Assembly: GCF_029210365.1 (NCBI RefSeq)
Contig: NZ_JARGES010000043.1
Span: 496,001 to 560,000 of the forward strand
Length of the DNA: 64,000 nt
Direction: 5' to 3'
DNA from: Mesorhizobium sp. YIM 152430
GTDB lineage: Bacteria; Pseudomonadota; Alphaproteobacteria; Rhizobiales; Rhizobiaceae
Part shown: piece after piece, positions 46,164-55,781 of the stretch
How positions within the stretch are numbered: position 1 is the stretch's first letter
Layout of the letters: each line of letters opens with the position of its first letter
Notes under the pieces: model-generated
Databases searched by the model: none
Told to the model about the DNA's origin: nothing
What the model saw: only the letters and a program-made list of their open reading frames with translations
Made by a program: the position numbers and the translations under genes

Positions 46164-49100
46164 ATGAAAAAAGGCGATCATCTCTTCCTCGTCGACGGCT
46201 CCGGCTACATCTTCCGCGCCTATCATGCGCTGCCCCCCTTGACGCGCAAATCCGACGGGCTGCCGGTGGGTGCGGTGTCGGGCTTCTGCAACATGCTGTG
46301 GAAGCTGATGCAGAACGCGCGCGACACGGAAGTCGGCGTCACTCCGACCCATTTCGCCGTCATCTTCGACTATTCGTCCAGGACGTTCCGCAACGAGCTT
46401 TACGACAAGTACAAGGCGAACCGCACCGCGCCGCCCGAAGACCTCGTTCCGCAATTCGGCCTCATCCGCCATGCGACGCGCGCCTTCGACCTGCCCTGCA
46501 TCGAGATGGAGGGGTTCGAGGCCGACGATCTGATCGCGACCTATGCGAAGCTCGCCTGCGAAGCGGGTGGCGATACCACCATCATCTCCTCCGACAAGGA
46601 TCTGATGCAGCTCGTCGGCCCCACGGTGTCGATGTACGATCCGATGAAGGACCGCGAGATCAAGGTGCCGGAGGTCGTCGAGAAATGGGGCGTTCCGCCC
46701 GAAAAGATGATCGATCTGCAGGCGCTGACGGGCGATTCCATCGACAACGTCCCCGGCGTTCCCGGCATCGGCCCGAAGACAGCCGCGCAGCTTCTGGAGG
46801 AGTATGGCAACCTCGACACGCTTCTCGCTCGCGCCTCCGAGATCAAGCAGCAGAAGCGCCGCGAGAACCTGATCGAGCACGCCGAGATGGCGCGCCTGTC
46901 GCGCGAACTCGTGCGCCTGCGCGACGACGTTTCGGTGCCCGAACCGCTCGCCGCGCTCGAACTCCAGCCGCCGAACGGGCCGAAGCTGATCGGCTTCCTC
47001 AAGGCGATGGAATTCACCTCGCTCACCCGCCGCGTCGCCGAGGCGACGGGCGCGGAGGCGGCCGACATCGAGCCGATGCATGTCGAGGTGCAGACGGGTT
47101 CGGCCGCCCATGGCCCCGACCTCGACGTGCCGAACCCGGCCTCCGTTGCACCCGGCGAGGAGGGCGACGTCGCGCCCGAGCCCAAAGCCGGCCCGTCGAC
47201 CCCCGCCGATCTCGCCAAGGCCCGCGCCGATGCTGCGGTCGCCGCCAGGATCGACCGCGCCGCCTATGTCACGATCCGCGACCTCGCGACCCTTCAGGCA
47301 TGGGTCACCGAGGCGCGCGAGGCGGGCGTCGTCGCCTTCGACACGGAGACGACTTCGCTCGACCCGATGCAGGCCGAACTCTGCGGCTTCTCGCTCGCCA
47401 CCGCCCCCGGACGCGCCGCCTATGTGCCGCTGATCCATAAATCCGGCGCGGGCGACCTTCTCGGCGGCGGACGGGTCGAGAACCAGATCCCGATCCGTGA
47501 CGCGCTGGCCGCCATCAGGCCGCTGATGGAGGACCGCTCGGTCCTCAAGATCGCGCACAATCTCAAATACGACTACCTCGTCCTCCTGCGCCACGGCATC
47601 GACGCCGGCCCTTGCGACGACACCATGCTGCTCTCCTACGTCACCGATGGCGGCTCGGGCTCGCAAAGCATGGATTCGCTCTCCGAACGCTGGCTTGGCC
47701 ACGTCCCGATCCCGTTCAAGGATGTCTGCGGCTCGGGCAAGTCGATGATCACCTTCGATTTCGTCGATCTGGAAAAGGCGACGGCCTATGCCGCCGAGGA
47801 TGCGGACGTCACGCTCCGCCTCTGGCACGTCCTCAAGCCGCGTCTCACCGCCAAGGGCCTCAACGCCGTCTATGAAAGGCTGGAACGCCCGCTGGTCCCG
47901 GTGCTGGCGCGCATGGAAAGCCGCGGCATCTCCGTCGACCGCCAGATCCTGTCGCGCCTGTCCGGCGAACTCGCCCAGCGCGCTGCCGCTTTCGAGGACG
48001 AGGTCTACGAACTGGCCGGCGAGCGCTTCACCATCGGCTCGCCCAAGCAGTTGGGCGACATCCTGTTCGGCCGCATGGGTCTGCCCGGCGGTTCGAAGAC
48101 CAAGTCCGGCCAATGGTCGACGTCGGCGCAGATTCTCGAAGAACTCGCCGCCGAAGGTCACGAACTGCCGCGCAGGATCGTCGACTGGCGTCAGCTCACC
48201 AAGCTCAAATCGACCTATACCGACGCGCTGCCGGGCTATATCCATCCCGAGACGACACGCGTCCACACTTCTTACGCGCTGGCCGCGACGACGACCGGCC
48301 GCCTGTCCTCGTCGGAACCGAACCTGCAGAACATCCCGATCCGCACCGCCGAGGGTCGCAAGATCAGGACCGCGTTCATCGCCGAGCCGGGCCGCAAGCT
48401 GATCTCGGCCGACTACAGCCAGATCGAGTTGCGCGTTCTTGCCCATGTCGCCGAAATCCCGCAACTGACACAGGCCTTCGCCGATGGCGTCGACATCCAC
48501 GCGATGACGGCGTCGGAAATGTTCGGAGTTCCGGTGGAGGGGATGCCCTCCGATGTGCGCCGACGCGCCAAGGCGATCAATTTCGGCATCATCTACGGCA
48601 TTTCGGCCTTCGGCCTCGCCAATCAGTTGTCGATCGGCCGCGAGGAAGCGGGCAGCTATATCCGCAAATATTTCGAGCGCTTCCCCGGAATCAAGGACTA
48701 CATGGACGCGACCAAGGCATTCGCGCGCGATAACGGTTATGTCGAAACCATCTTCGGCCGCCGCGTCCACTATCCCGAAATCCGCTCGCCCAATCCGTCC
48801 GTGCGCGCCTTCAATGAGCGCGCGGCCATCAACGCGCCGATCCAGGGGTCCGCCGCCGATATCATCCGCCGCGCGATGATCCGCATGGAAGACCGCCTCG
48901 CCGAGGCGGGTCTGTCCGAAACGCTGATGCTGCTCCAGGTCCACGACGAACTGATCTTCGAGGCGCCGGAGAGTCAGGTCGAGGCGGCGATCCCGGTCAT
49001 CCGCGAGACGATGGAACAAGCTGCCATGCCGGCGCTGTCCATGCGCGTGCCGTTGCAGGTCGACGCCCGTGCGGCGTCGAACTGGGACGAGGCGCACTGA
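46164..49100 (+). CDS. polA: DNA polymerase I
   Basis: The 978-residue repair and Okazaki-fragment polymerase has all three activities. The 5'-3' exonuclease occupies about 1-300 (FLVDGSGYIFRAYHALPPLT, EGFEADDLIAT, GDSIDNVPGVPGIGPKTA). The 3'-5' exonuclease at about 370-570 has intact motifs VVAFDTETTSLD, IAHNLKYDYLVL and YAAEDADVTLRLW. The polymerase domain has motif A ISADYSQIELRVLAH, motif B RRRAKAINFGIIYGIS, and motif C LLQVHDELIFEAP. An acidic linker of about 60 residues (AADIEPMHVEV to TPADLAKARAD) joins exonuclease domains. The ATG at 46164 is preferred to a TTG two codons upstream. Confidence 0.96.
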   Translation: MKKGDHLFLVDGSGYIFRAYHALPPLTRKSDGLPVGAVSGFCNMLWKLMQNARDTEVGVTPTHFAVIFDYSSRTFRNELYDKYKANRTAPPEDLVPQFGLIRHATRAFDLPCIEMEGFEADDLIATYAKLACEAGGDTTIISSDKDLMQLVGPTVSMYDPMKDREIKVPEVVEKWGVPPEKMIDLQALTGDSIDNVPGVPGIGPKTAAQLLEEYGNLDTLLARASEIKQQKRRENLIEHAEMARLSRELVRLRDDVSVPEPLAALELQPPNGPKLIGFLKAMEFTSLTRRVAEATGAEAADIEPMHVEVQTGSAAHGPDLDVPNPASVAPGEEGDVAPEPKAGPSTPADLAKARADAAVAARIDRAAYVTIRDLATLQAWVTEAREAGVVAFDTETTSLDPMQAELCGFSLATAPGRAAYVPLIHKSGAGDLLGGGRVENQIPIRDALAAIRPLMEDRSVLKIAHNLKYDYLVLLRHGIDAGPCDDTMLLSYVTDGGSGSQSMDSLSERWLGHVPIPFKDVCGSGKSMITFDFVDLEKATAYAAEDADVTLRLWHVLKPRLTAKGLNAVYERLERPLVPVLARMESRGISVDRQILSRLSGELAQRAAAFEDEVYELAGERFTIGSPKQLGDILFGRMGLPGGSKTKSGQWSTSAQILEELAAEGHELPRRIVDWRQLTKLKSTYTDALPGYIHPETTRVHTSYALAATTTGRLSSSEPNLQNIPIRTAEGRKIRTAFIAEPGRKLISADYSQIELRVLAHVAEIPQLTQAFADGVDIHAMTASEMFGVPVEGMPSDVRRRAKAINFGIIYGISAFGLANQLSIGREEAGSYIRKYFERFPGIKDYMDATKAFARDNGYVETIFGRRVHYPEIRSPNPSVRAFNERAAINAPIQGSAADIIRRAMIRMEDRLAEAGLSETLMLLQVHDELIFEAPESQVEAAIPVIRETMEQAAMPALSMRVPLQVDARAASNWDEAH

Positions 49101-49107
49101 CCGCGCC

Positions 49108-49719
49108 ATGGAGGCGGGCCCGCTCCTTTCCTTCGCGCTCGCCTCGCTCCTGATCGAGCTCACCCCCGGTCCGAACATGACCTGGCTGGCGCTGGTCGCG
49201 GCCGGCGAAGGGCGCCGGCGCGGCTATGCGGCGGTGGCAGGCGTCGCGCTGGGGCTGGCCGTGCTCGGCCTGGCGGCCGCCTTCGGTGTCGCCGAACTCC
49301 TCCAGCGTTCCATGATCGCCTACGAAATCCTGCGCTGGGCCGGCGGCCTCTTCCTGCTCTATCTCGCCTGGGACGGCTGGCGCGGCAATGGCGACGTGGC
49401 GCAGACCGGCAACGGCTCGAACAGCATTTATTTCCTGCGCGGTCTCGTCACCAACATGCTCAACCCGAAGGCGGCGCTGTTCTATGTCGCGGTCCTGCCG
49501 ACTTTCCTCGATCCCGCCCGCCCGCTGCTCGGCCAGACCCTCGCTTTGTCGGTGGTCTATGTGTCGGTCGCGACTGTCGTCCATGCCGGCATCGTCACGG
49601 CTGCCGGCGCATTGACCGCGTTCACGCAAAAGCCGGGCCGCGAAATCGCGACCCGGCGTGTTCTCTCAAGCCTTCTGGCCCTCGTTGCCGTCTGGCTGAT
49701 CTGGTCGACGGCGCGCTAG
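49108..49719 (+). CDS. LysE/RhtB family amino-acid exporter
   Basis: The 203-residue inner-membrane protein has six hydrophobic segments. LysE/RhtB markers are ELTPGPNMTWLALVAAGEGR near residue 17, GGLFLLYLAWDGWRG, and GLVTNMLNPKAALFYVAVLP in the middle. It would export an amino acid or related solute; the substrate is unknown. It follows polA by seven bases. Its stop codon lies inside the hairpin repeat copy B. Confidence 0.9.
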   Translation: MEAGPLLSFALASLLIELTPGPNMTWLALVAAGEGRRRGYAAVAGVALGLAVLGLAAAFGVAELLQRSMIAYEILRWAGGLFLLYLAWDGWRGNGDVAQTGNGSNSIYFLRGLVTNMLNPKAALFYVAVLPTFLDPARPLLGQTLALSVVYVSVATVVHAGIVTAAGALTAFTQKPGREIATRRVLSSLLALVAVWLIWSTAR

Positions 49720-49765
49720 CATCGGACCGAAAAGTGACTGCCGGTTTTCGGGCGATTCCGATGCT
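49718..49765. repeat. Dispersed hairpin repeat (GCATCGGACCGAAAAGTG type), copy B, behind the LysE-family gene
   Basis: AGCATCGGA pairs with TCCGATGCT, with inner CCGAAAA/TTTTCGG as in copy A, followed by TTTTCG. The LysE-family stop codon TAG overlaps its first two bases. It probably serves as the transcript end for the polA-LysE unit. Confidence 0.85.
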
Positions 49766-49777
49766 TTTCGAAAAGGC

Positions 49778-50314
49778 TTACTCGATCACCGCACACGCAT
49801 AGCGGTCGCCGGCATCGCCGGTCGGCTGCGTCTCGTAATCGTCCGTGCCGCCATGGATCATCAGCGCGCGGCCGGCAATGTCGGCCTCGCCGCCGTCGCC
49901 GAGCGTCACCATATGGTTGAACACCTGCGCGCGCAGGACGCCGTCCTCGCCGACATACTGGTTCGGCATGTCGCCGGCATGGGGTCCGCCTTCGGCCAGA
50001 TAGCCATGCGCCGCATCGGTCGGGTCGAAGTGGCCGCCGGCCGATTCATGGTCGCTTTCGTGGTCGCAGGTGCCTGTCTCGTGGATGTGGAAGGCCAGCC
50101 ATTCGCCCGCCGGCAGGCCCGATACCTCGATCTCGATCAGAACGCCGTTGGGCGTCCCGGTCAGCGTCGCCGTACCGTTCTCGGCACCGTCCATGTCGAC
50201 GAAGCTGGCGCTCGCGCTGGTCGTCTCCGCGGCAGGGGCCTGTTTGGCGTCCTGCGCAAAGCCGGTGGCCGTCATCAGCGCGAGTGCAGCCGTGGCTGGC
50301 AATGAAAGTCTCAT
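49778..50314 (-). CDS. sodC: Copper/zinc superoxide dismutase family protein, periplasmic
   Basis: The 178-residue protein has a signal peptide (about residues 1-20, cleavage before QDAKQ). The SodC core is seen in FHIHETGTC (copper His pair and disulfide Cys), GGHFDP, HGYLAEGGPHAGDMPNQY (shared and zinc His), LMIHGGTDDYETQPTGDAG (copper His, zinc Asp), and RYACAVIE with the second Cys. Normal metal ligands appear present. The DHESDHES insert before GGHFDP is richer in His and acids than usual. It converts superoxide to peroxide and oxygen in the periplasm. It is divergent from mrcA. Confidence 0.9.
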   Translation of the reverse strand: MRLSLPATAALALMTATGFAQDAKQAPAAETTSASASFVDMDGAENGTATLTGTPNGVLIEIEVSGLPAGEWLAFHIHETGTCDHESDHESAGGHFDPTDAAHGYLAEGGPHAGDMPNQYVGEDGVLRAQVFNHMVTLGDGGEADIAGRALMIHGGTDDYETQPTGDAGDRYACAVIE

Positions 50315-50405
50315 TTCCGCATCTCCCGGTTGTTGGTCCGCGAATGGGGAATGACGGTGGCGGCGAAATTGTTCCGGTTAACGCTCCCTTAAAGCGCCGC
50401 AATTA

Positions 50406-52622
50406 ATGTTCAGCGACAGCGACCATCAGGCAGACAAGAAGCGGGCATCAGGGGCGATGGGCGACAGACGGATCGAGCCGACCTTTGGCGGGGCGGCATC
50501 GGATGAAGGCTCCGGCCTTTTCGTGAGCGAGGAGGATCGGGTCGTGGGGCAGCCGAAGAAGCGCGGTTCGACGCACAGATCGTCTTCGCACAAGGCGGAG
50601 CCGAAATCGCGCGGCAAGAGGCGCGGCAAGTCGCGCCGCCGCTCTGGCGGCGGCCTGTTCGGCTTCCTGCGCAAGGCGACCTACTGGTCCTTCGTCCTCG
50701 CCATCTGGGGCGGCATCGCGGCGGCCGGCGTGCTGGTCTTCTATGCCGCGCAGATGCCCTCGGCCTCCACCTGGGCGATCCCGGACCGTCCGCCCAACGT
50801 CAAGATCATGGATGTCGAGGGCCGCCAGGTCGCCAATCGCGGCATGATGGGCGGCGAATCGATCGGGCTGCATGAAATGTCGCCCTATATCCCGCAGGCC
50901 GTCGTCGCCATCGAGGACCGGCGCTTCTACCAGCATTTCGGTGTCGATCCGATCGGCCTTGCCCGTGCCGTTTACGAGAACGCGGTCAATGGCCGCGTCG
51001 TGCAGGGCGGTTCGACGCTGACCCAGCAGCTTGCCAAGAATCTTTTCCTCACCAATGAGCGTTCCTATGATCGCAAGATCAGGGAAGTGCTGATGGCCTT
51101 CTGGCTGGAGAACGAATACTCCAAGGAACAGATTCTCGAACTCTACCTGAACCGCGTCTATTTCGGCTCCGGCGCCTATGGCGTCGAGGCCGCCTCGCAG
51201 CGCTATTTCGGCAAGAGCGCGCGCGAGGTGACCCTGTCCGAATCCGCGCTTCTCGCCGGCCTTCTCGTCGCGCCCTCTCGCCTGTCTCCGGCGCGCGATC
51301 CCAATGCGGCGGAAAACCGTGCCCAGCTCGTCCTGTCGGCCATGCGCGACCAGGGCATGATCGGCGACAGCGAACTGGCCTCGGCCATCTCAGCCCCGCC
51401 GGTGCGCGCCGCCGCCTACTGGACGGGCTCGGAAAACTACGTCGCCGACCGCATCATGGGCGAACTGCCCGGCCTGATCGGCATGGACGTCTCGAAGGAT
51501 CTGATCGTCGAGGCGACGGTCGACCTCGATCTTCAGGATCTCGCCGAGAAGGCCGTGCGCCGCATGGTCGACGAGAACAAGGCGGAACTCGACGTGTCTC
51601 AGGGCGCGCTCGTCTCGATCGACCCGACCGGTGCCGTGCGCGCCATGGTCGGCGGTTACGACTACGCCAATTCGCAGTTCGACCGCGCCTCCGAAGCCAG
51701 GCGCCAGCCCGGCTCCGCCTTCAAGGCTTTCGTCTGGATGGCGGCGATGGAGCAGGGGCTGTTTCCCGACACGATCCGCAACGACGCGCCGGTGAAGATC
51801 GGCAACTGGTCGCCGCAGAACTTCAACAACAAGTACCAGGGCCCGATGACGCTGTCGCAGGCGCTCGCCCGCTCTTCCAATTCCATCGCCGCCGTCCTCG
51901 CGCACGAGGTCGGTCCCTCGGCAATCGTCGAGACGGCGTGGCGCATGGGCATCGAATCCGATCTCCAGCCGAACCTGTCGATCTCGCTCGGCACGTCGGA
52001 GGTGACGCCGCTCGAACTCACCGCCGCCTTCGTGCCGTTCTCGACCGGCGGCGTCCGTCACGAAACCTATTTCGTCGAGCGGGTGACGACCGTGGACGGC
52101 GAGGTTCTCTATCAGCGCCCGCCCTCCGCCGGTACGCAGGTCGCCCGTCCTGAGACCATCGGCATGATGAACTACATGATGGCCGAGACCGTCGGCACCG
52201 GCACCGGCCGCAACGCTGATTTCGGCTGGCCCGCCGCCGGCAAGACCGGCACCAGCCAGAATTCGCGCGATGCCTGGTTCGTCGGCTATACGGCGGAACT
52301 GACGACCGGCGTCTGGTTCGGCAATGACGACGGCAAGCCGATGAGGAACATCACCGGCGGCCAGCTTCCGGCCAAGGCATGGAAGATCTTCATGGAAGGC
52401 GCCCATAACGGCGTCCCCGTCGCCTCGCTGCCCGGCCGCTGGACGCCCGGCACCTTCGAGCGCATCGAGGACCTTCTGGCGAGCGATCGGGGCATCCCGC
52501 AACAGGCCGCCTATCCAGTGGGCGACACCACCGGCTCCATCGCCCCGCCCGCCGATGTCGGCCAGCAGCAGCGTTCCGGGCCGATCGGCTCGATCATGGA
52601 TATCATCATGGGCAACAACTGA
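50406..52622 (+). CDS. mrcA: Class A penicillin-binding protein (PBP1A family)
   Basis: The 738-residue bifunctional peptidoglycan synthase starts with a basic cytoplasmic tail of about 92 residues and a membrane anchor at about 94-114. The GT51 glycosyltransferase follows with VVAIEDRRFYQHFGVDPIGL (catalytic Glu), QGGSTLTQQLAKNLFL and RKIREVLMAFWLE. The transpeptidase has the SxxK Ser in RQPGSAFKAFVWM, SxN in ARSSNSIAAVL, and KTG in AAGKTGTSQNSRDAW. It polymerises and cross-links glycan strands. The unusually long Lys/Arg/Ser-rich tail may bind partners. The symbol is by function; a pbpC-like assignment is also possible. Confidence 0.9.
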   Translation: MFSDSDHQADKKRASGAMGDRRIEPTFGGAASDEGSGLFVSEEDRVVGQPKKRGSTHRSSSHKAEPKSRGKRRGKSRRRSGGGLFGFLRKATYWSFVLAIWGGIAAAGVLVFYAAQMPSASTWAIPDRPPNVKIMDVEGRQVANRGMMGGESIGLHEMSPYIPQAVVAIEDRRFYQHFGVDPIGLARAVYENAVNGRVVQGGSTLTQQLAKNLFLTNERSYDRKIREVLMAFWLENEYSKEQILELYLNRVYFGSGAYGVEAASQRYFGKSAREVTLSESALLAGLLVAPSRLSPARDPNAAENRAQLVLSAMRDQGMIGDSELASAISAPPVRAAAYWTGSENYVADRIMGELPGLIGMDVSKDLIVEATVDLDLQDLAEKAVRRMVDENKAELDVSQGALVSIDPTGAVRAMVGGYDYANSQFDRASEARRQPGSAFKAFVWMAAMEQGLFPDTIRNDAPVKIGNWSPQNFNNKYQGPMTLSQALARSSNSIAAVLAHEVGPSAIVETAWRMGIESDLQPNLSISLGTSEVTPLELTAAFVPFSTGGVRHETYFVERVTTVDGEVLYQRPPSAGTQVARPETIGMMNYMMAETVGTGTGRNADFGWPAAGKTGTSQNSRDAWFVGYTAELTTGVWFGNDDGKPMRNITGGQLPAKAWKIFMEGAHNGVPVASLPGRWTPGTFERIEDLLASDRGIPQQAAYPVGDTTGSIAPPADVGQQQRSGPIGSIMDIIMGNN

Positions 52623-52642
52623 TTTTCGCCGCCTGACGACAC

Positions 52643-53479
52643 TCAACTCTTCAGGAAATCCCGCAACAACCCGATCTCGCGCTCGCTCGCCAGTGTCGGC
52701 GCATGGCCGCATTCGTCGAAGGTGACGAGGCGGGGTTTCGGGCCGCGCCTGGTCATCTCCTCGGCGGTTTCCGCCGCCAGGACGTCGGATGTCCTGCCGC
52801 GCAGCAGAAGCGTCGGGATCGTCAGCCGGTCATAGGCCGACCAGATGTCGAGATCGCCCGCATGATGGGTGAACTGGGCGACGATCTGCGGATCGTAATG
52901 CACGGTCACGCGGCCATCGTCGGTGCGTCGCATCGACGTGTCGGCCATGCGCCGCCAGAAGGCGGGCGTGTTCTCGCCGAAAGGCGCGTAATTCCTGCGC
53001 AGCCAGGCTTCGAGTTCGCCCACCGTGTCATAGACCGGCGGATTGCCGACATAATCGACGATGCGGCCGGTTCCGGCCTTGGGGATATCCGGCCCGACAT
53101 CGTTGATGACGAGATGTGTGATCCGGCCCTCGAGCATCCCTGCGGCGAGCGTGACGCCGATCAGGCCGCCCATCGATGTGCCGACCCAGCGGGTCTCGTC
53201 GATGCCGTAATGATCGAGCATTGCCGCCGCCGTCGCGCCGAAGGTGGCGTAGGAATAGTCGGTCGCCGGATCGCGCGCCCAGCTCGACAGGCCGCGCCCG
53301 AGCGTGTCGGGACACAGCACGAAATAAGTGTCGCAGATCGCCTCGGCCGCCTCGTCGAAATCGCGTCCCGTGCGCGCGAGCCCATGCCACATGACGAGGG
53401 CAGGTTTGGAGCGGTCGCCCCATTCGGTGACGTGAAGCTCGAAACCGGCGGCGGGGATATAGGTCGAGACGGGGTTCAT
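52643..53479 (-). CDS. Alpha/beta hydrolase
   Basis: The 278-residue alpha/beta-hydrolase has the oxyanion segment MWHGLARTGRDF, nucleophile Ser in WVGTSMGGLIGVTLA, Asp in LLLRGRTSDVLA, and catalytic His in FDECGHAPTL. Substrate unknown; esters or C-C bonds are possible. It has no signal peptide. The ATG overlaps the livM stop by four bases, so it is the last gene of the second ABC operon and probably acts on the imported compound (inference). Confidence 0.88.
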   Translation of the reverse strand: MNPVSTYIPAAGFELHVTEWGDRSKPALVMWHGLARTGRDFDEAAEAICDTYFVLCPDTLGRGLSSWARDPATDYSYATFGATAAAMLDHYGIDETRWVGTSMGGLIGVTLAAGMLEGRITHLVINDVGPDIPKAGTGRIVDYVGNPPVYDTVGELEAWLRRNYAPFGENTPAFWRRMADTSMRRTDDGRVTVHYDPQIVAQFTHHAGDLDIWSAYDRLTIPTLLLRGRTSDVLAAETAEEMTRRGPKPRLVTFDECGHAPTLASEREIGLLRDFLKS

Positions 53480-54582
53480 TTGCGGCCACCTTTGCCGAGC
53501 AGCGTGCCTGCGATGCCCGACGGGAAGAAATAGACGAGCAGGATGAAGAGGACGCCGAGCCACAGGAGCCAGCGGTCGGGATTGAGAAGGTCCGGGATCA
53601 GCGGCAGATCGGCCGTCGCCTGTGCGCCCGCTCCCATCAGGTCCTTGAGGTAGAACTGTGCGAGCGTCATGATGACGACGCCGACGATGGCGCCGACCAT
53701 GGTGCCCATGCCGCCGATGACGACCATCAGGAGAACGTCGATCATGATGTCGAAGGACAGCGTCACGTCCGGCCCTGTATAGCGCAGCCAGACGGCGCGC
53801 AGCACGCCGGCAAGTGCAGCCACGACGGCGGCGATGCAGAAGACCGAGGTGCGGTAGGCGACGACGCGGTAGCCGATCGCCTCGGCGCGCATCTCGTTCT
53901 CGCGGATCGCCTGAAGCACCGTGCCGAGCGGCGAGCGCACGATGCGGACCAGAAGGTAGAAAAGCGCGAGCGAGGACAGGAAGACGAAGTAATAGAGGTA
54001 GAGCCGTCCGGTGACCGGGACGCCGAACAGGCGAATCTGGTCGCCATTTGCATCTTCCAGCCTGTTGGCCGGCGAGAAGAAGCGCGGGATTTCGTAGGTG
54101 ATCCCGTCCTCGCCGCCGGTGAAGTTCGAAAGCTGGCTGGCGAGCACCAGCATGACCGAGGCGGCGGCAAGCGTGACCATGGCGAAGAAGATCTCCTTCA
54201 CGCGCAATGAGAGAAGCCCGATCAGAACCGCGAGGATGAAGGCCGCCGCGACGCCGAGCGAGCCGCCGACGACGATGGCGTCGAAGCCGCGCCCCATCGT
54301 CTTGAGCGCGATGGCGGTGCCATAGGCGCCGAGGCCGAAGAACATGGTGTGGGCGAAGGAGACGATGCCGGTATAGCCGATCAGGAGATCGTAGCTCGCG
54401 ACCAGCACGATGAAGACGCAGATCCGCGCCGCGACTTCCTGCGCCCGCACGTCGGGGAAGAGGAACGGCGCGAAGAGGAGGCACAGCCCGACGATGGCGG
54501 CGAAGCCATAGACTATGATGCGGCCGATCGTAACGCGGGCGGAGACGGTGTGCATGGGAGAGGCGATACTTTGTGTGGTCAT
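53476..54582 (-). CDS. Branched-chain-type ABC transporter, permease LivM (cluster 2)
   Basis: The 368-residue inner-membrane permease has about ten hydrophobic segments. LivM markers are IGYTGIVSFAHTMFFGLGAY near 68-87 and MVVIGGMGTMVGAIVGVVIM near 290-310. The insert between roughly 155 and 190 (FSPANRLEDANGDQIRLFG) is longer than in cluster 1 LivM and could face the periplasm. It overlaps the hydrolase and LivH genes. Confidence 0.9.
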   Translation of the reverse strand: MTTQSIASPMHTVSARVTIGRIIVYGFAAIVGLCLLFAPFLFPDVRAQEVAARICVFIVLVASYDLLIGYTGIVSFAHTMFFGLGAYGTAIALKTMGRGFDAIVVGGSLGVAAAFILAVLIGLLSLRVKEIFFAMVTLAAASVMLVLASQLSNFTGGEDGITYEIPRFFSPANRLEDANGDQIRLFGVPVTGRLYLYYFVFLSSLALFYLLVRIVRSPLGTVLQAIRENEMRAEAIGYRVVAYRTSVFCIAAVVAALAGVLRAVWLRYTGPDVTLSFDIMIDVLLMVVIGGMGTMVGAIVGVVIMTLAQFYLKDLMGAGAQATADLPLIPDLLNPDRWLLWLGVLFILLVYFFPSGIAGTLLGKGGRK

Positions 54583-54586
54583 GTCC

Positions 54587-55582
54587 TCACCCTTTCACGG
54601 CCGGCCGGAGGCCCCAGGGCCGCCACAGCAGGACGATCATCATCAACAGCATGGTCGAGGCGAGCGCCAGCTTGGGAAACAGGAAGGCGACATAATTGGT
54701 CGTCAGCCCCACCATCAGCGCGCCGAGAAGCGAGCCTTGGATCGACCCGAGCCCCCCGATGATGACGACGATGAAGACCATGACCATCAGTTCGGAGCCG
54801 AGCGCCGGCGTGATCAGCCCCTGATAGCCGGCCCACATGGCGCCGCCCATGGCCGCGAGCGCCGAGCCGGCCATGAAGACGCCGATGAACAGCCGGTCGA
54901 TGCGAAAGCCCATCGCCTCGACCATCTCGCGGTTTTCGACGCCCGCGCGGATCAGAAGCCCGATGCGGGTGCGGTTGAGCGTCAGGTGCAGGATGACATA
55001 GACGGCTAGGCCGAGCAGGAAGGCGAAGATGCGGTAGATCTCGACCGCGACGTCGCCGATCAGGAACGAGCCGGTGAGGATCGCCGGACGCGGGACGGGC
55101 ATCGGCGTGCCGCCCCAGATGACGAGCAGGATTTCCTCGGCGACGATCAGCGCGCCGACGGTGATGAGGATCTGGCGCAGATGGTCGGCATAGACCGGCT
55201 TGATGATGACGCGCTCGAAGAACCAGCCGGCGAGCGCCCCGAAGGCCGTCGCCGCGCCGATGGCGGCCACGAGGGCGAGAATGTTGAGGAAGGCGCTGTC
55301 GCCGCGCACCCAGATTCCGAGCGCCGCGAGCACCGTCGCGCCGATGAAGGCGCCGAAGGAGACGAAGGCGGAATGGCCGAAATTGAGCACGTCCATCAGG
55401 CCGAAGATCAGCGACAGCCCGGACGCCATCAGGAAGATCATCATCCCCATGGCAAGGCCGGCGATGGTCAGCGTCAGCCAGGAGGATGGGCGCCCGATCA
55501 GGACGAAGGCGACGAGCGCGAGGATGACCGGAAGCAGCATCACGCCGCCGAAGCGGGAGAAGGTAGCGGAAAGGGAGTTCAT
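54587..55582 (-). CDS. Branched-chain-type ABC transporter, permease LivH (cluster 2)
   Basis: The 331-residue permease starts MNSLSATFSRFGGVMLLPVI with ATG 55582 (the in-frame extension runs into repeat sequence). LivH markers are GLSLIFGLMDVLNFGHSAFV and VVIIGGLGSIQGSLLGALMV. It has about eight hydrophobic segments. Its 3' end lies four bases from the livM start on the same strand. A second, overlapping frame over this gene is a GC shadow. Confidence 0.9.
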   Translation of the reverse strand: MNSLSATFSRFGGVMLLPVILALVAFVLIGRPSSWLTLTIAGLAMGMMIFLMASGLSLIFGLMDVLNFGHSAFVSFGAFIGATVLAALGIWVRGDSAFLNILALVAAIGAATAFGALAGWFFERVIIKPVYADHLRQILITVGALIVAEEILLVIWGGTPMPVPRPAILTGSFLIGDVAVEIYRIFAFLLGLAVYVILHLTLNRTRIGLLIRAGVENREMVEAMGFRIDRLFIGVFMAGSALAAMGGAMWAGYQGLITPALGSELMVMVFIVVIIGGLGSIQGSLLGALMVGLTTNYVAFLFPKLALASTMLLMMIVLLWRPWGLRPAVKG

Positions 55583-55623
55583 GGGGCGAGGCTCCGCGAA
55601 GCGCAGATGTTCTTTGCGAAGTG

Positions 55624-55765
55624 ACCCCCACCCTTTACCCCTCCCCACAAGGGGGAGGGGGCCGTAGGCGTTGTGCCCGTGCTTTCAGCGCGGTGCCACG
55701 CTGCAAGGAAGTCACGGCGTGGATGCCCTCCCTCCCCCTTGTGGGGAGGGATAAAGGGTGGGGGT
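55624..55765. repeat. Inverted-repeat element, copy 2 (36-bp arms)
   Basis: Arms at 55624-55659 and 55730-55765 pair with one mismatch around a 70-base spacer. They match copy 1 (31322-31458) almost base for base, while the spacers differ. It lies between livF and livH of the second ABC cluster, as copy 1 lies between livG and livF of the first. Confidence 0.9.
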
Positions 55766-55781
55766 TCGCGGCGAAAAACCA

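Noticed and set aside
45951-49178. 1075-residue open frame antisense to polA
   Set aside because: No recognisable domain, follows third-position GC periodicity of polA exactly; polA has all catalytic motifs. It is a GC shadow. The same holds for 7730-9169 against rpsA and 22732-24144 against the oxidase gene.
54579-55631. Alternative 350-residue frame over livH of cluster 2
   Set aside because: It is Arg/His-rich without membrane segments, whereas frame 54587-55582 gives a complete LivH permease.
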